Shown here one piece after another: positions 34,408-42,050 of a DNA stretch of 64,000 bases. The notes under the pieces were generated by a model that saw nothing but the letters and a program-made list of their open reading frames with translations, searched no databases and was not told the origin of the DNA. Made by a program: the position numbers and the translations under genes. Each line of letters opens with the position of its first letter. Position 1 is the first letter of the stretch. The DNA lies in NCBI GenBank assembly GCA_902799185.1, contig CADBZO010000010.1, forward strand, positions 1 to 64,000, read 5' to 3'. The stretch comes from an uncultured Bacteroidales bacterium. GTDB lineage: Bacteria > Bacteroidota > Bacteroidia > Bacteroidales > Paludibacteraceae.

Positions 34408-34504
34408 AAAAAAGGGGGATTTTTTTTATATTTATAAAATAAATATTTTTTTTAAGAGATTATATCCCAATCTGCATAGTTTTCTCTTTTGGTTCTTTTC
34501 TCTT

Positions 34505-34894
34505 TTAACCCTTTTTCTTGCTCTCGACGCATTTGACTGTGAGTTTGATTTCGTCCGGCTCCCAATCGGGGTGCTTGACGGCGAAAGACTTGAGGATCGC
34601 GCCCATCTCCATGGTCAGCGCAGCGGCGTATTTCTTGATTTGCTCCTGCTCCGCTTTCTTCCGGCGCCACCGTACCGCCTCCTCGTCTTTGTAACGGTTG
34701 TAGTTGGAGAAATCATACACCTCCGTGCGCTGGAGCTGGTACTTCTGGCCGTCCACCTCAAACTCTCCGCCGTCCGGCGCGATAGCCACGGCTTCTTGTG
34801 TTGCCTCATCGCTAATCTCGTCAATACGTGCTTTGATAGCTTTCTCCTGGTTGCGCAACTCGCGCAGTTCTTTCAATTTATCGAAATTTTGCAT
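34505..34894 (-). CDS. Coiled-coil hypothetical protein, 129 aa
   Basis: Starts MQNFDKLKELRELRNQEKAI with a heptad-rich N-terminal helix, then a small beta segment (GGEFEVDGQKYQLQRTEVYD) and a Lys/Glu/Arg-rich helix (VRWRRKKAEQEQIKKYAAAL). The ATG is two bases past the stop of the HNH gene, so the two are an operon. The coiled-coil and charge pattern suggest a scaffold or nucleic-acid-associated phage-like protein, but no family match is claimed. Confidence 0.65.
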   Translation of the reverse strand: MQNFDKLKELRELRNQEKAIKARIDEISDEATQEAVAIAPDGGEFEVDGQKYQLQRTEVYDFSNYNRYKDEEAVRWRRKKAEQEQIKKYAAALTMEMGAILKSFAVKHPDWEPDEIKLTVKCVESKKKG

Positions 34895-34896
34895 AG

Positions 34897-35469
34897 TTAG
34901 TCTAAATTTTGGGGATTAGTAAATGTGTATTTGCTGAAGATTGAAAGGAGCTCTTCGCGGCTCATCTGTTTGGGATCGCGACCGATGGAACGGAGCACGC
35001 GCAGTATCTTGGCGCGCTTGCGGTTCTCGGCAGGTGTGACCTCTTCGAGGTTGTCGAGCGACCAATCCATCTTGTTGCCGTTGATGTGGTCGATCTCCAT
35101 GCCTTTGGTACGGGGGCCGACCCACGTCTCGTACATGAGAAGGTGGCAGAGTTTGTAGCCGAAACCGTTCATCTCGGGGTAAGCCGAGTGCATGTTCGGA
35201 CGGTTGTTTTGCATGCCCGGGCCGTAATGGGGTTTGACCTCGCGGAGGGTGGTACCGCCGTCGGTGAGGGAGAAGAACTGCCCGTCGCGGGAGCAGAACA
35301 ATGGTTTGTCGGTCGGGCAGCGTTTGGCGGAGAGGATACCGCCGTTCGTGGTGTAGATACGCAGGTACACCGCGTCCGGCACGTTTTTTGCAGGCGTGCC
35401 GTTTACGTTGAGCAGCCCGAAGGCGTCAATGGCAATAGGTTGCCATGTTTTGGGATTAAAATTCATCAT
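34897..35469 (-). CDS. HNH endonuclease-domain protein, 190 aa
   Basis: The centre of the protein holds an HNH nuclease motif, MEIDHINGNKMDWSLDNLEE, then VTPAENRKRAK: the IDHINGN...NLEEV arrangement places the catalytic His and metal-binding Asn of HNH homing-type and phage HNH proteins. The N-terminal half resembles the substrate-binding part of such enzymes (LFCSRDGQFFSLTDGGTTLR). Could be a free-standing homing endonuclease or a phage packaging-associated nuclease; no terminase or portal genes are near, which favours a solitary element. Confidence 0.85.
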   Translation of the reverse strand: MMNFNPKTWQPIAIDAFGLLNVNGTPAKNVPDAVYLRIYTTNGGILSAKRCPTDKPLFCSRDGQFFSLTDGGTTLREVKPHYGPGMQNNRPNMHSAYPEMNGFGYKLCHLLMYETWVGPRTKGMEIDHINGNKMDWSLDNLEEVTPAENRKRAKILRVLRSIGRDPKQMSREELLSIFSKYTFTNPQNLD

Positions 35470-35523
35470 TGCATGGGACTCGGGGATGGTTAGTTATCCG
35501 AAATCCGGTGCAAAGGTAGGGAT

Positions 35524-35550
35524 AAAAAAAGCACCCCTGAAAAGGAGTGC
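35524..35550 (-). terminator. Terminator
   Basis: GCACCCC (35531-35537) pairs with GGAGTGC (35544-35550) apart from one mismatch, with a T tract on the minus strand (35530-35524). It would end the transcript of the 127-aa gene just above the HNH gene. Confidence 0.7.
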
Positions 35551-35624
35551 CAAAACTCTGCGGATTATGCCAAAACTCTGCGAAATGGCTGCTAATTCTC
35601 TGCGTGGAGTTCCAAAATTCTGCG
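35550..35624. repeat. Iteron-like direct repeats, four copies of CCAAAACTCTGCG
   Basis: Copies start at 35550, 35570, 35592 and 35612 (spacing 20, 22, 20 bp, about two helical turns). Copies 1 and 2 are identical over 13 bp; copies 3 and 4 differ by up to four bases. They sit between a terminator and the stop codon of the 127-aa gene. Read leftwards the core is CGCAGAGTTTTGG, similar to the 23-bp repeats at 58323-58429. Confidence 0.85.
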
Positions 35625-35625
35625 T

Positions 35626-36009
35626 TTATTTAGTCATGCGCGCTTTGCAAAAATCGTTTGGTGAAAGATTAAATTTGTCTTGAAAACGATTGAAGACGAT
35701 AGCTCTTTGCGCGTCGGAGGCATACTGATTGAGGTTAATGCAGCCGATGTGTTGCAGGCGGTATAAAGCCCGACAGTAGTCTATTTTGGTAGTAGCCAAA
35801 GATAGTTCGACATTAAGTCTTTCACGAATGTTGTCTTCCGTAAACCGCGCAGAAATACAAAAGAAATCCGGCGGAATAGCGGCTATGCCAGTGGTTTCCT
35901 CAACCTTGGTTTTCGGGTCTGTAAGTGGTTGAGGGTAATAATAGTTAATAGTCACAGACCCGAAATTTTGGCCGATAGTCGGCTGCTCGATTTTGATGAT
36001 TTGTTGCAT
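35626..36009 (-). CDS. Hypothetical protein, 127 aa
   Basis: The start at 36009 (MQQIIKIEQPTIGQNFGSVT) is preferred because the longer frame begins inside a terminator hairpin. A beta-prone N-terminus (VTINYYYPQPL) is followed by a helical C-terminal domain (FTEDNIRERLNVELSLATTK, IDYCRALYRLQHIGCINLNQ, FQDKFNLSPNDFCKARM) that resembles helix-turn-helix-like accessory proteins of Bacteroidales conjugative elements. No name is assigned. Immediately downstream are four iteron-like repeats that this protein could plausibly bind, which is inference. Confidence 0.65.
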   Translation of the reverse strand: MQQIIKIEQPTIGQNFGSVTINYYYPQPLTDPKTKVEETTGIAAIPPDFFCISARFTEDNIRERLNVELSLATTKIDYCRALYRLQHIGCINLNQYASDAQRAIVFNRFQDKFNLSPNDFCKARMTK

Positions 36010-36027
36010 ATATAGTAAAGATCTTAT

Positions 36028-36069
36028 CAAAAAAAAACACCCCCGCAGAGCGTTCCATCTGCGGGAGTG
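36028..36069 (-). terminator. Terminator of the FISUMP lipoprotein gene
   Basis: CACCCCCGCAGA (36038-36049) pairs with TCTGCGGGAGTG (36058-36069), with a long T tract on the minus strand (36037-36028). It lies 31 bp past the stop at 36100. Confidence 0.9.
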
Positions 36070-36099
36070 CATAAATGTATCTACGCCAAAGGCATGGGA

Positions 36100-37767
36100 T
36101 TAGTTAGCGTTCTTAACCAGGCGCACCGAGCAACCGCTGTTCCGAAAGTCGGAGCCCGTAAGATTCACACCGCCCCAAGTGAAGCCCACGCGGTGCGCGT
36201 GCGCATCGATCGAGGAATCCCAAGAGTGGCTGGCAGACGTGGAAGACCAATAGTTGCCGTCCGAGCCGACATCGCCCACATAAGTACCATTGCGGTAGCC
36301 CGCAGCGGGAAGGAATACACAGCCTTTTGCCTGCAAAGCAGTCCATTGTGCAGTTGTACATTCAGTCGTAAAATTTACATTTGCTGTATTAGGAGACCCA
36401 ACAGCCGTAAATTCACTTGCAGCAAAAGTACCGCCATTAGGGAACAGGATAATACCCTTTACAGATGTCCCGTCCGTATTAATGGTAGCTTTTGTATATC
36501 TGCAATCGGCTACACTATTTACAGTCGCTGCCTTATCGCCGGTACGGCTTTCAAACAGATACTGCCACTCGGCTTGGGTCAGCGTACGCCAGCCGGTACC
36601 GAGATCACCCGTGTTAGCTCCCCAATCGTAATTGGCATGAGCCGTTGCCCAGTTGACACCTTCCGTAGTGATACCGCTTCCGTATTTGGCGGAACTCTCA
36701 GGAGCATTATCTGTCTCCCATGGATAGTAATAGGTATTGGTTACCGGAGTGTTGATATTGCTCGTTGCCCAACAGAAGAGACCGATAGCGGTCTCATTGG
36801 CAAAATCGTCAGAGACAGCGCCAGTTTCGATATAATCAAATTGATTATCCATGAAACTGAATGTACCGGTGCTCCAATCAACAGACGTACTTGTGCGGGT
36901 GAACTGCAAGTTACCTTTCGCAAAATATACCTGCTTAGTGGATGATACAGAGAACTTACCACTGATAGCTCCTTCAGGTACGGCAGGTGCCGCCTGTTTG
37001 GTCATCTTCACGGTGAGAATATAATACTGAGCATTGGAAAGTGTGGTATTTGCTTTCTCGTAGGTGTAGGTGTCGCTGCCGACAGTGGCGGTCAACGTGA
37101 TGGTCTTGTTTTCAAAACCCGGAAGAGCCACATACATCTCGCTCGTAGCGGATGCCGGATTAACGGTATAGGTCTCGCCAGCCACCTCAATCACAAGCCG
37201 CTTGGCAGCAATAGTAGCCGTACCGTCCTCATTCTTCAGCGTGAACTTCACAACAGCCTGCTGGTTCACGAAAGTGGCCTCGGCGCTGGTGTAGATCGTG
37301 CTACCGTCCACAGACTCCACTTCTACATTCTCTGCTACGGCATAGTCGCAGTTGGCGGAGATGTACTCTATCGTACCTGCCTGCGTTGCGTAGTTCGGAG
37401 ACAGATACTTGAGCGTCAGTTTGTCGCCTACCGCTATACTACCGGTCAGCTCGCCTGTTAACTGTGTGCTGGCGCCGCTTGTTTGCGCCTTCAGTGTTCC
37501 GCCCATAGCTTCACCTTTGGTGGTGTTATACACGGTCACCTCTTCATTTTCCGCCCAAGCAGCATTGAGGGTGTTTCCGTCCAGTACGAGCACGCGTCTC
37601 GGACCGTTGGCCTGGTTGTCTGCGCCCTTCGAGGCGGTGATACTCATTTGGTAGGTCTGCACCTGGGCAGGCTCCTGCGGGTCGTTGTTCTCCTTCTTGC
37701 AGCCGGAGAAAACAAGTGTCATAGTGGCTAAGCACAATGCACTAAGGGTAAATAAGTTCTTTTTCAT
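36100..37767 (-). CDS. Fimbrillin-like/FISUMP lipoprotein, 555 aa
   Basis: Lipoprotein signal MKKNLFTLSALCLATMTLVF, then SGCKKENN. Residues about 40-250 resemble a fimbrillin-type beta-sandwich (DGNTLNAAWAENEEVTVYNT, LTLKYLSPNYATQAGTIEYI). Residues about 280-550 carry the FISUMP (Fibrobacter succinogenes major paralogous) domain with GTGWRTLTQAEWQYLFESRT, LPAAGYRNGTYVGDVGSDGN, YWSSTSASHSWDS and the closing GCSVRLVKN. Likely surface-exposed; the family role is unclear. A Shine-Dalgarno-like GGAGGAAG precedes the ATG, unusual here. The gene follows a 51-residue peptide gene by 18 bp and is probably cotranscribed with it. Confidence 0.9.
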   Translation of the reverse strand: MKKNLFTLSALCLATMTLVFSGCKKENNDPQEPAQVQTYQMSITASKGADNQANGPRRVLVLDGNTLNAAWAENEEVTVYNTTKGEAMGGTLKAQTSGASTQLTGELTGSIAVGDKLTLKYLSPNYATQAGTIEYISANCDYAVAENVEVESVDGSTIYTSAEATFVNQQAVVKFTLKNEDGTATIAAKRLVIEVAGETYTVNPASATSEMYVALPGFENKTITLTATVGSDTYTYEKANTTLSNAQYYILTVKMTKQAAPAVPEGAISGKFSVSSTKQVYFAKGNLQFTRTSTSVDWSTGTFSFMDNQFDYIETGAVSDDFANETAIGLFCWATSNINTPVTNTYYYPWETDNAPESSAKYGSGITTEGVNWATAHANYDWGANTGDLGTGWRTLTQAEWQYLFESRTGDKAATVNSVADCRYTKATINTDGTSVKGIILFPNGGTFAASEFTAVGSPNTANVNFTTECTTAQWTALQAKGCVFLPAAGYRNGTYVGDVGSDGNYWSSTSASHSWDSSIDAHAHRVGFTWGGVNLTGSDFRNSGCSVRLVKNAN

Positions 37768-37785
37768 ACTTCTTCCTCCTTCTTT

Positions 37786-37941
37786 TTAGTCCCATGCATC
37801 GATGGCAGCTGTTCCGTAACCGCTGCGTGCGCCGTTCACTCCCGGAGCACCCGCCGGCGCTGCCGGACTGCCCGCCAAGAGTTGGCTCTCCATGACTACC
37901 CCGGCAATTTCCGTCGCCGGTTGAAAATAAGTTTTCTTCAT
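37786..37941 (-). CDS. MKKTY-type small protein, 51 aa
   Basis: Starts MKKTYFQPATEIAGVVMESQ, continues LLAGSPAAPAGAPGVNGARS and ends GYGTAAIDAWD. Small proteins with the pattern MKKxYxxPxxE....LLAGS and an acidic/aromatic end are common in Bacteroidales genomes, often first in operons of surface lipoproteins; their function is not established to my knowledge. The central LLAGS with a Gly/Ala/Pro-rich second half suggests a leader cleaved after GS, in the manner of double-glycine-type peptides, but this is inference. It precedes the FISUMP gene by 18 bp. Confidence 0.75.
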   Translation of the reverse strand: MKKTYFQPATEIAGVVMESQLLAGSPAAPAGAPGVNGARSGYGTAAIDAWD

Positions 37942-37999
37942 AATTGTTTAATATTTTTGATTAAATTGGTTGCTTCTCCGATTACTCCGATTACACGCA

Positions 38000-38095
38000 A
38001 ACAGGCGGCACTCACGAAACGTGAGCACCGCCTGTGGCGTTGCATCTCTCTAATTTACCGCCTAATACGACATTTGCGTAACCGGGGGGGGTAAA
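38000..38095 (-). promoter_or_regulatory. Conserved leader element (C8 tract, GGCGGT, hairpin), second copy
   Basis: Leftwards: TTTTACCCCCCCC (G8 at 38084-38091 on plus), GGCGGTAAATTAGAGAGATG, CAACGCCACAGGCGGTGCTC, then the partner arm GTGAGTGCCGCC of a hairpin (about 38003-38031). Block order and spacing match 17796-17892 upstream of the OmpA-family gene, although most linking bases differ. It lies about 60 bp upstream of the 51-aa gene. Confidence 0.55.
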
Positions 38096-38146
38096 ATTGA
38101 ATATCAGTTTTTTCATTTTAGCGAGCGGTAGGCCTATTCGGCTATA

Positions 38147-38390
38147 CTATTCTCCTTTGTCCTGATGACGAAGATAGAGTTCCGTACCTGCAAAAGCAAT
38201 AATGCCTATTATTCCTACAATTAGAAAAAAATGAATAATATTCATAACAGACTCCTATTTTTGTTTTGATAACACCTCCGAAGACCAACTTCGCTATATC
38301 CAAACAGAACTTACCGGCTTCTGCCAAAACAGGATCCGCTATCCTTACCGGCTGTTCTATGCTTTTCTTTTTGACCTTCTTCTCTGGCAT
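38147..38390 (-). pseudogene. DUF6722-like small membrane protein, apparently frameshifted
   Basis: Frame 1 from ATG 38390 encodes MPEKKVKKKSIEQPVRIADP and then FCLDIAKLVFGGVI, the typical opening of small Bacteroidales DUF6722 membrane proteins. Soon after, the frame turns into an unlikely Cys/Tyr/Asn-rich tail, while a second frame (38147-38245) supplies exactly the expected transmembrane half (MNIIHFFLIVGIIGIIAFAG, then TELYLRHQDKGE). Skipping a single G near 38255 would join the two halves. A promoter (TAATTTTG 38426-38419, TTG at 38449-38447) precedes it. Either a recent frameshift, a sequencing error or programmed shifting. Confidence 0.55.
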
Positions 38391-38501
38391 GAGACACTTC
38401 TGCACTTAAAATCCGCTACAAAATTACTACATTTTTTCCACATAACCAAATATTTTGGCGAAAATCTTTCCTGCGGGTGCGTTTTTGCAGTAATTTTGCA
38501 C

Positions 38502-41500
38502 CTATTGTATCCGGACGTTTTTCTCCAGGGAGTTCTTGATCATCCGCCGCAGCTCCAGCGACTGGGAGTCGGCCTTCTGATACCAATGCGGACGGAAATC
38601 CTTGGCGAACTTGCACTTGGCGAGTTTGATCTGGAGGTCGTCCATGTTTCCGCCTACGTGTACGCCGAGGTAGATCGGTTTGAGTACGTTGATATCGTAG
38701 TCGAAAGTCATGTCGGTCCTGTGCCGTCCGCCGAGGGCAACCATGTAGTTATCCATCGAGACGCAGAGGGGATAGACGTCTATCTCGTTCTTATAGACCG
38801 TGATCTCGGCATTGATGGAGTCGATGACGTTCTCGGTCTTCTTGTTGAACATCAGCAGTTTGGAGATTTTCGAGAAGGTCTCGCCGTCCAGCACTACCAT
38901 GTTCTTACCCGAGAGGGAAGCGGCACCGCGGAGGGTACTCATCTTCGGCTCGTACTTGCTGTTGAGGTAGGTCTCCGCCGCCAAGTGGAACTGAGCAGCC
39001 CCCTTGAAGGAGCTGAGCATCGGCACCAGTTCCTCGAGGTTCGGTATCATCGAGAGCAGTTCGTCGATATTGACATCAATCATATGATAGTCGAGGCCTA
39101 CGTATATATGGTTGCGCCGCGGGGTGCGGTAGAGCGCCGTGAGTTGCAGTTTGGCTGCATGGCATACAAATCCCATCTCATCGAGAATCATCTTACCGTC
39201 CTTGATATACAGCCCTCCGCGGAGGTCTTTGGCTATCTGGTCGGAGATCTCCACCTCGCGTATATGGGTGTTGAGCGCCAGGTCCACGTCCGTAGGAACG
39301 AGGAAGGGATCAGAGTCATTTACCATTTGGTCATTTACCATTTGGTCATTTTTATCCTCTTTGGCTGACGGACTCTCTTCTTCACTACCTTTGTCGGCGG
39401 AGAACCAGTCTAAGAGCTGGTTGGCGTCGCAGTGGTCGGAGACGATGTCGAGCTGTCCCACCAGAATCGTGTCGTGGCGGAACCAGCGGCCTATATTACG
39501 GACGTTTCCTTTGAGGTTCAGATCGGAGTGTCCCAGTTCTACACGGGAGTTCTCAATATTCATCTCCCGGTTGGAATAGCCGAACTCGATAGAGGGGATT
39601 TTCACCAACTCGGGCAGGCGCTGAGGCATACTCAGTTCGCCGTTTTTGAGGTTCACCTTCAGGCGGGGGTTCCATTGCAGGAGCGGGTTTTCCTCGCCGG
39701 CCTTATACCGGGCACCCGCTTCGAGGGAGAGGACGCCTGTCTTCGCCGCCAGTTCGTTGCCGATACGTACATCGCCGGCGTCGGTGTTGAGTTTGGCACG
39801 CAGGACAGGCACGGACTTGTCTTTGCGTCCGCCGGAGACAGAAGCCTCCATGGTAGAAGCCTTGAGGGAAGCCGCTATATCCTTTATATTTCCATTGAAC
39901 GCACGGCAGTCGAGGGTAGCTCTGAGCACCGGCATGACGGTGGTGTCTTTGGTGTTATACTCGGCATAAGCGGTCATCTTCGGTGCTGCTATGGTAGCGG
40001 CTATCGAATCCATCTCTACCGTCAGCGGCTGCTCGCTCTGCAAGCCCACCGCGGCATAAAGAACAGGAGCCTTGGAAAGCACATTGCCTGCCTCCAGTTG
40101 TATAGCCGAAGCTTTCAGAGCCGCCTTCAGCGGCATGGCCATCTCGAAGTCCACTTGGTCCGTCGTCAGGTCGATACGCGCCCAGTTGACTTTCGGAGCC
40201 GAAGGGGCAGGGTTAGGCAGCTGAATACGGGCATGGGTGCTTGGCAGGTCGGCTACCATCGAATCCATGGCATAATGAATACCGTCCAGCTGCAGGTCCG
40301 CCTCTATCTTTCCCCGCTCCGGACGCATATTGGTCAGGTCGTCCAAACGGATCTTCGCTTTCGCCGTACCTTGCGTATGACCGAGGAGGGTCATCTCTTC
40401 AGGCAGGAAATAAGCGAAATCCGGCAGGTTGGCATCAAGGTCCAGCGTGAGGTCGAGGAGCATGTTGCCCGTCAGGTCGGACAATTGAGAATGGAGAATG
40501 GAGAATTGAGAATTGCGCGTAGCGGCGTGCAGCTTATGGATCGCCACATTGCTGACCTCTCCTTCCGTCAGACGCACATCCGCCGTGGCGTCCAGCGCCA
40601 CGTCCCGCAGGGTATAAGGCAGCGGTTTGTAACTGCCCTCTCCGTCGTCCAGCGTGAGGTGCGCCTGCACACGAGGCATCTGCTTATCAGAGAGCACGCC
40701 GTGCACGGCGGCTTCCAAGGAGACTGCTCCGTCCACATCCAGGTCGCTGAGCGACTTGGCGAATTTCTCAGGCACCAATGCCATGAGAGGTTTGATTTGC
40801 CATTTGTCTTTGGTGCTCAGGGTGACGTCCATTCCTATGGAATCGCGGATATCCGCCGTACCGTTGAGTACCAGCGCAAACTCATTGACCGCCAGTTCGG
40901 CTTTGCGGAAAGCAAAATGCATGGAGTCAAGGTTCATCGCCATCGGTGCGTCCAGCCTCAGAGCCAGACGGTCGGCATACGTATCTCCTTTGAGACTCGC
41001 GCACACGTCCTGTGCATCGAGCGACAAGTGCATCTCGTCCCAGCTATCCGCCGAAGCTGCTATCTCCGTCTCTCCCAACGAAGCCTCTATGGTGTCTTTC
41101 TCATCCACGAAAGTGATACGTTTCGCGTTGAGCCGCAGCCCGTCCACCTGCAAAGCATTGAAAGGCAGGGAGAACGCCGAAGTGTCCTCCGCCGTGGTGT
41201 CCGGCGAGGTAAGGAAGACCTCCGTAAGGTTATCGGAACCGTCCGGCGCGATATAGAAATTGACACAGGCGTCGTCAAGCCTTGCTTCGTGGACATGGAG
41301 GTTCCTGTGGTTCAAAAACTCCATCACATCCACCGTAGCCGTCAGATGCGAGGCAGCGACGACGGTGTCGTTCTGCGCACCGGCCTTGGGGTTGATCAAC
41401 AGCAAGCCGTCCGCACGCAGTCCGAAGCGCGGGAAGGTGGAGAAGAAAGTCAAATCGACTTCGCCTATCTCATGCTCGCAGGTGAGGAATTTAGCCGCAG

Positions 41501-41627
41501 CCTGACGGGCAATAGGCGTGAGACGCTCGGGCGTGAAGACGATATAGACAGCGACCGAAGCCACTATCACCACCGTCAGGACAAGTCCCAGAAGCGTCCA
41601 ACCGAAGATTTTAAGTGCGCGTTTCAT
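38502..41627 (-). CDS. AsmA-family envelope protein, 1041 aa
   Basis: N-terminal signal anchor MKRALKIFGWTLLGLVLTVV, then IVASVAVYIVF and the AsmA-type beginning (FTPERLTPIARQAAAKFLTC). The rest is the repetitive beta-groove architecture of the AsmA/DUF748 group, with a C-terminal AsmA_2-like part (GVHVGGNMDDLQIKLAKCKF). Such proteins are thought to move lipids across the periplasm. Two in-frame repeat insertions are seen: NSQFSILHSQLSD (about residues 370-381, heptamer repeat) and NDQMVNDQMVND (about 758-768, 15-nt repeat). The 137-aa lipoprotein gene ends 4 bp upstream; the two are cotranscribed. Confidence 0.88.
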   Translation of the reverse strand: MKRALKIFGWTLLGLVLTVVIVASVAVYIVFTPERLTPIARQAAAKFLTCEHEIGEVDLTFFSTFPRFGLRADGLLLINPKAGAQNDTVVAASHLTATVDVMEFLNHRNLHVHEARLDDACVNFYIAPDGSDNLTEVFLTSPDTTAEDTSAFSLPFNALQVDGLRLNAKRITFVDEKDTIEASLGETEIAASADSWDEMHLSLDAQDVCASLKGDTYADRLALRLDAPMAMNLDSMHFAFRKAELAVNEFALVLNGTADIRDSIGMDVTLSTKDKWQIKPLMALVPEKFAKSLSDLDVDGAVSLEAAVHGVLSDKQMPRVQAHLTLDDGEGSYKPLPYTLRDVALDATADVRLTEGEVSNVAIHKLHAATRNSQFSILHSQLSDLTGNMLLDLTLDLDANLPDFAYFLPEEMTLLGHTQGTAKAKIRLDDLTNMRPERGKIEADLQLDGIHYAMDSMVADLPSTHARIQLPNPAPSAPKVNWARIDLTTDQVDFEMAMPLKAALKASAIQLEAGNVLSKAPVLYAAVGLQSEQPLTVEMDSIAATIAAPKMTAYAEYNTKDTTVMPVLRATLDCRAFNGNIKDIAASLKASTMEASVSGGRKDKSVPVLRAKLNTDAGDVRIGNELAAKTGVLSLEAGARYKAGEENPLLQWNPRLKVNLKNGELSMPQRLPELVKIPSIEFGYSNREMNIENSRVELGHSDLNLKGNVRNIGRWFRHDTILVGQLDIVSDHCDANQLLDWFSADKGSEEESPSAKEDKNDQMVNDQMVNDSDPFLVPTDVDLALNTHIREVEISDQIAKDLRGGLYIKDGKMILDEMGFVCHAAKLQLTALYRTPRRNHIYVGLDYHMIDVNIDELLSMIPNLEELVPMLSSFKGAAQFHLAAETYLNSKYEPKMSTLRGAASLSGKNMVVLDGETFSKISKLLMFNKKTENVIDSINAEITVYKNEIDVYPLCVSMDNYMVALGGRHRTDMTFDYDINVLKPIYLGVHVGGNMDDLQIKLAKCKFAKDFRPHWYQKADSQSLELRRMIKNSLEKNVRIQ

Positions 41628-41631
41628 AGCG

Positions 41632-42045
41632 TTATTGTTTGGTGAAACTTACTTTCTCGTTCTTGTAATCCTTCGGATGGTAGGTCATCTTCGATGCCGA
41701 GAGGGTTACCATGACATACTGCTTGGGTATATCCGCCCAGTCGTTATCCATCCGATGCACTTCAAGCAGCTGGTCCTGGGTGAGGTTGTACTTAAACCAT
41801 CCATTTCCGTGGTACACCAGGTCTTCCTCATATACATCATCCGCTTCGTCCCACTCGCATCCCCAGAAATAACCGGTCTCGTCTGCCGGGTCGGTCGTGA
41901 AACGCACGTAATGCTTGGTGCCGTCTTCCAACCACAATCCCTGCAGGTCAGTGAGATAAAAATCTTTCTGCTTCTTCTCGCATCCGCAGAGGGCAATGCC
42001 GATAAAGGCAACGAATAAAATCCTAACAATGTTACGACAGTTCAT
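41632..42045 (-). CDS. Lipocalin-like lipoprotein, 137 aa
   Basis: Signal MNCRNIVRILFVAFIGIALC, then GCEKKQKD gives an N-terminal lipid anchor. The mature part has strands typical of small lipocalin-like Bacteroidota proteins, opening LQGLWLEDGTKHYVRFTTDP (the pattern L-x-G-x-W is characteristic) and ending with alternating strands (YVMVTLSASKMTYHPKDYKN). It stands between ileS and the asmA-like gene with 5- and 4-bp gaps, so the three probably form one operon. Function unknown. Confidence 0.8.
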   Translation of the reverse strand: MNCRNIVRILFVAFIGIALCGCEKKQKDFYLTDLQGLWLEDGTKHYVRFTTDPADETGYFWGCEWDEADDVYEEDLVYHGNGWFKYNLTQDQLLEVHRMDNDWADIPKQYVMVTLSASKMTYHPKDYKNEKVSFTKQ

Positions 42046-42050
42046 AATAG

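Noticed and set aside
36028..36072. Longer start for the 127-aa protein at 36072
   Set aside because: It would place the start inside the terminator hairpin of the upstream gene; ATG 36009 avoids this.
39432..41645. 737-codon plus-strand ORF opposite the AsmA-like gene
   Set aside because: Antisense shadow; the minus-strand protein has anchor and family features.
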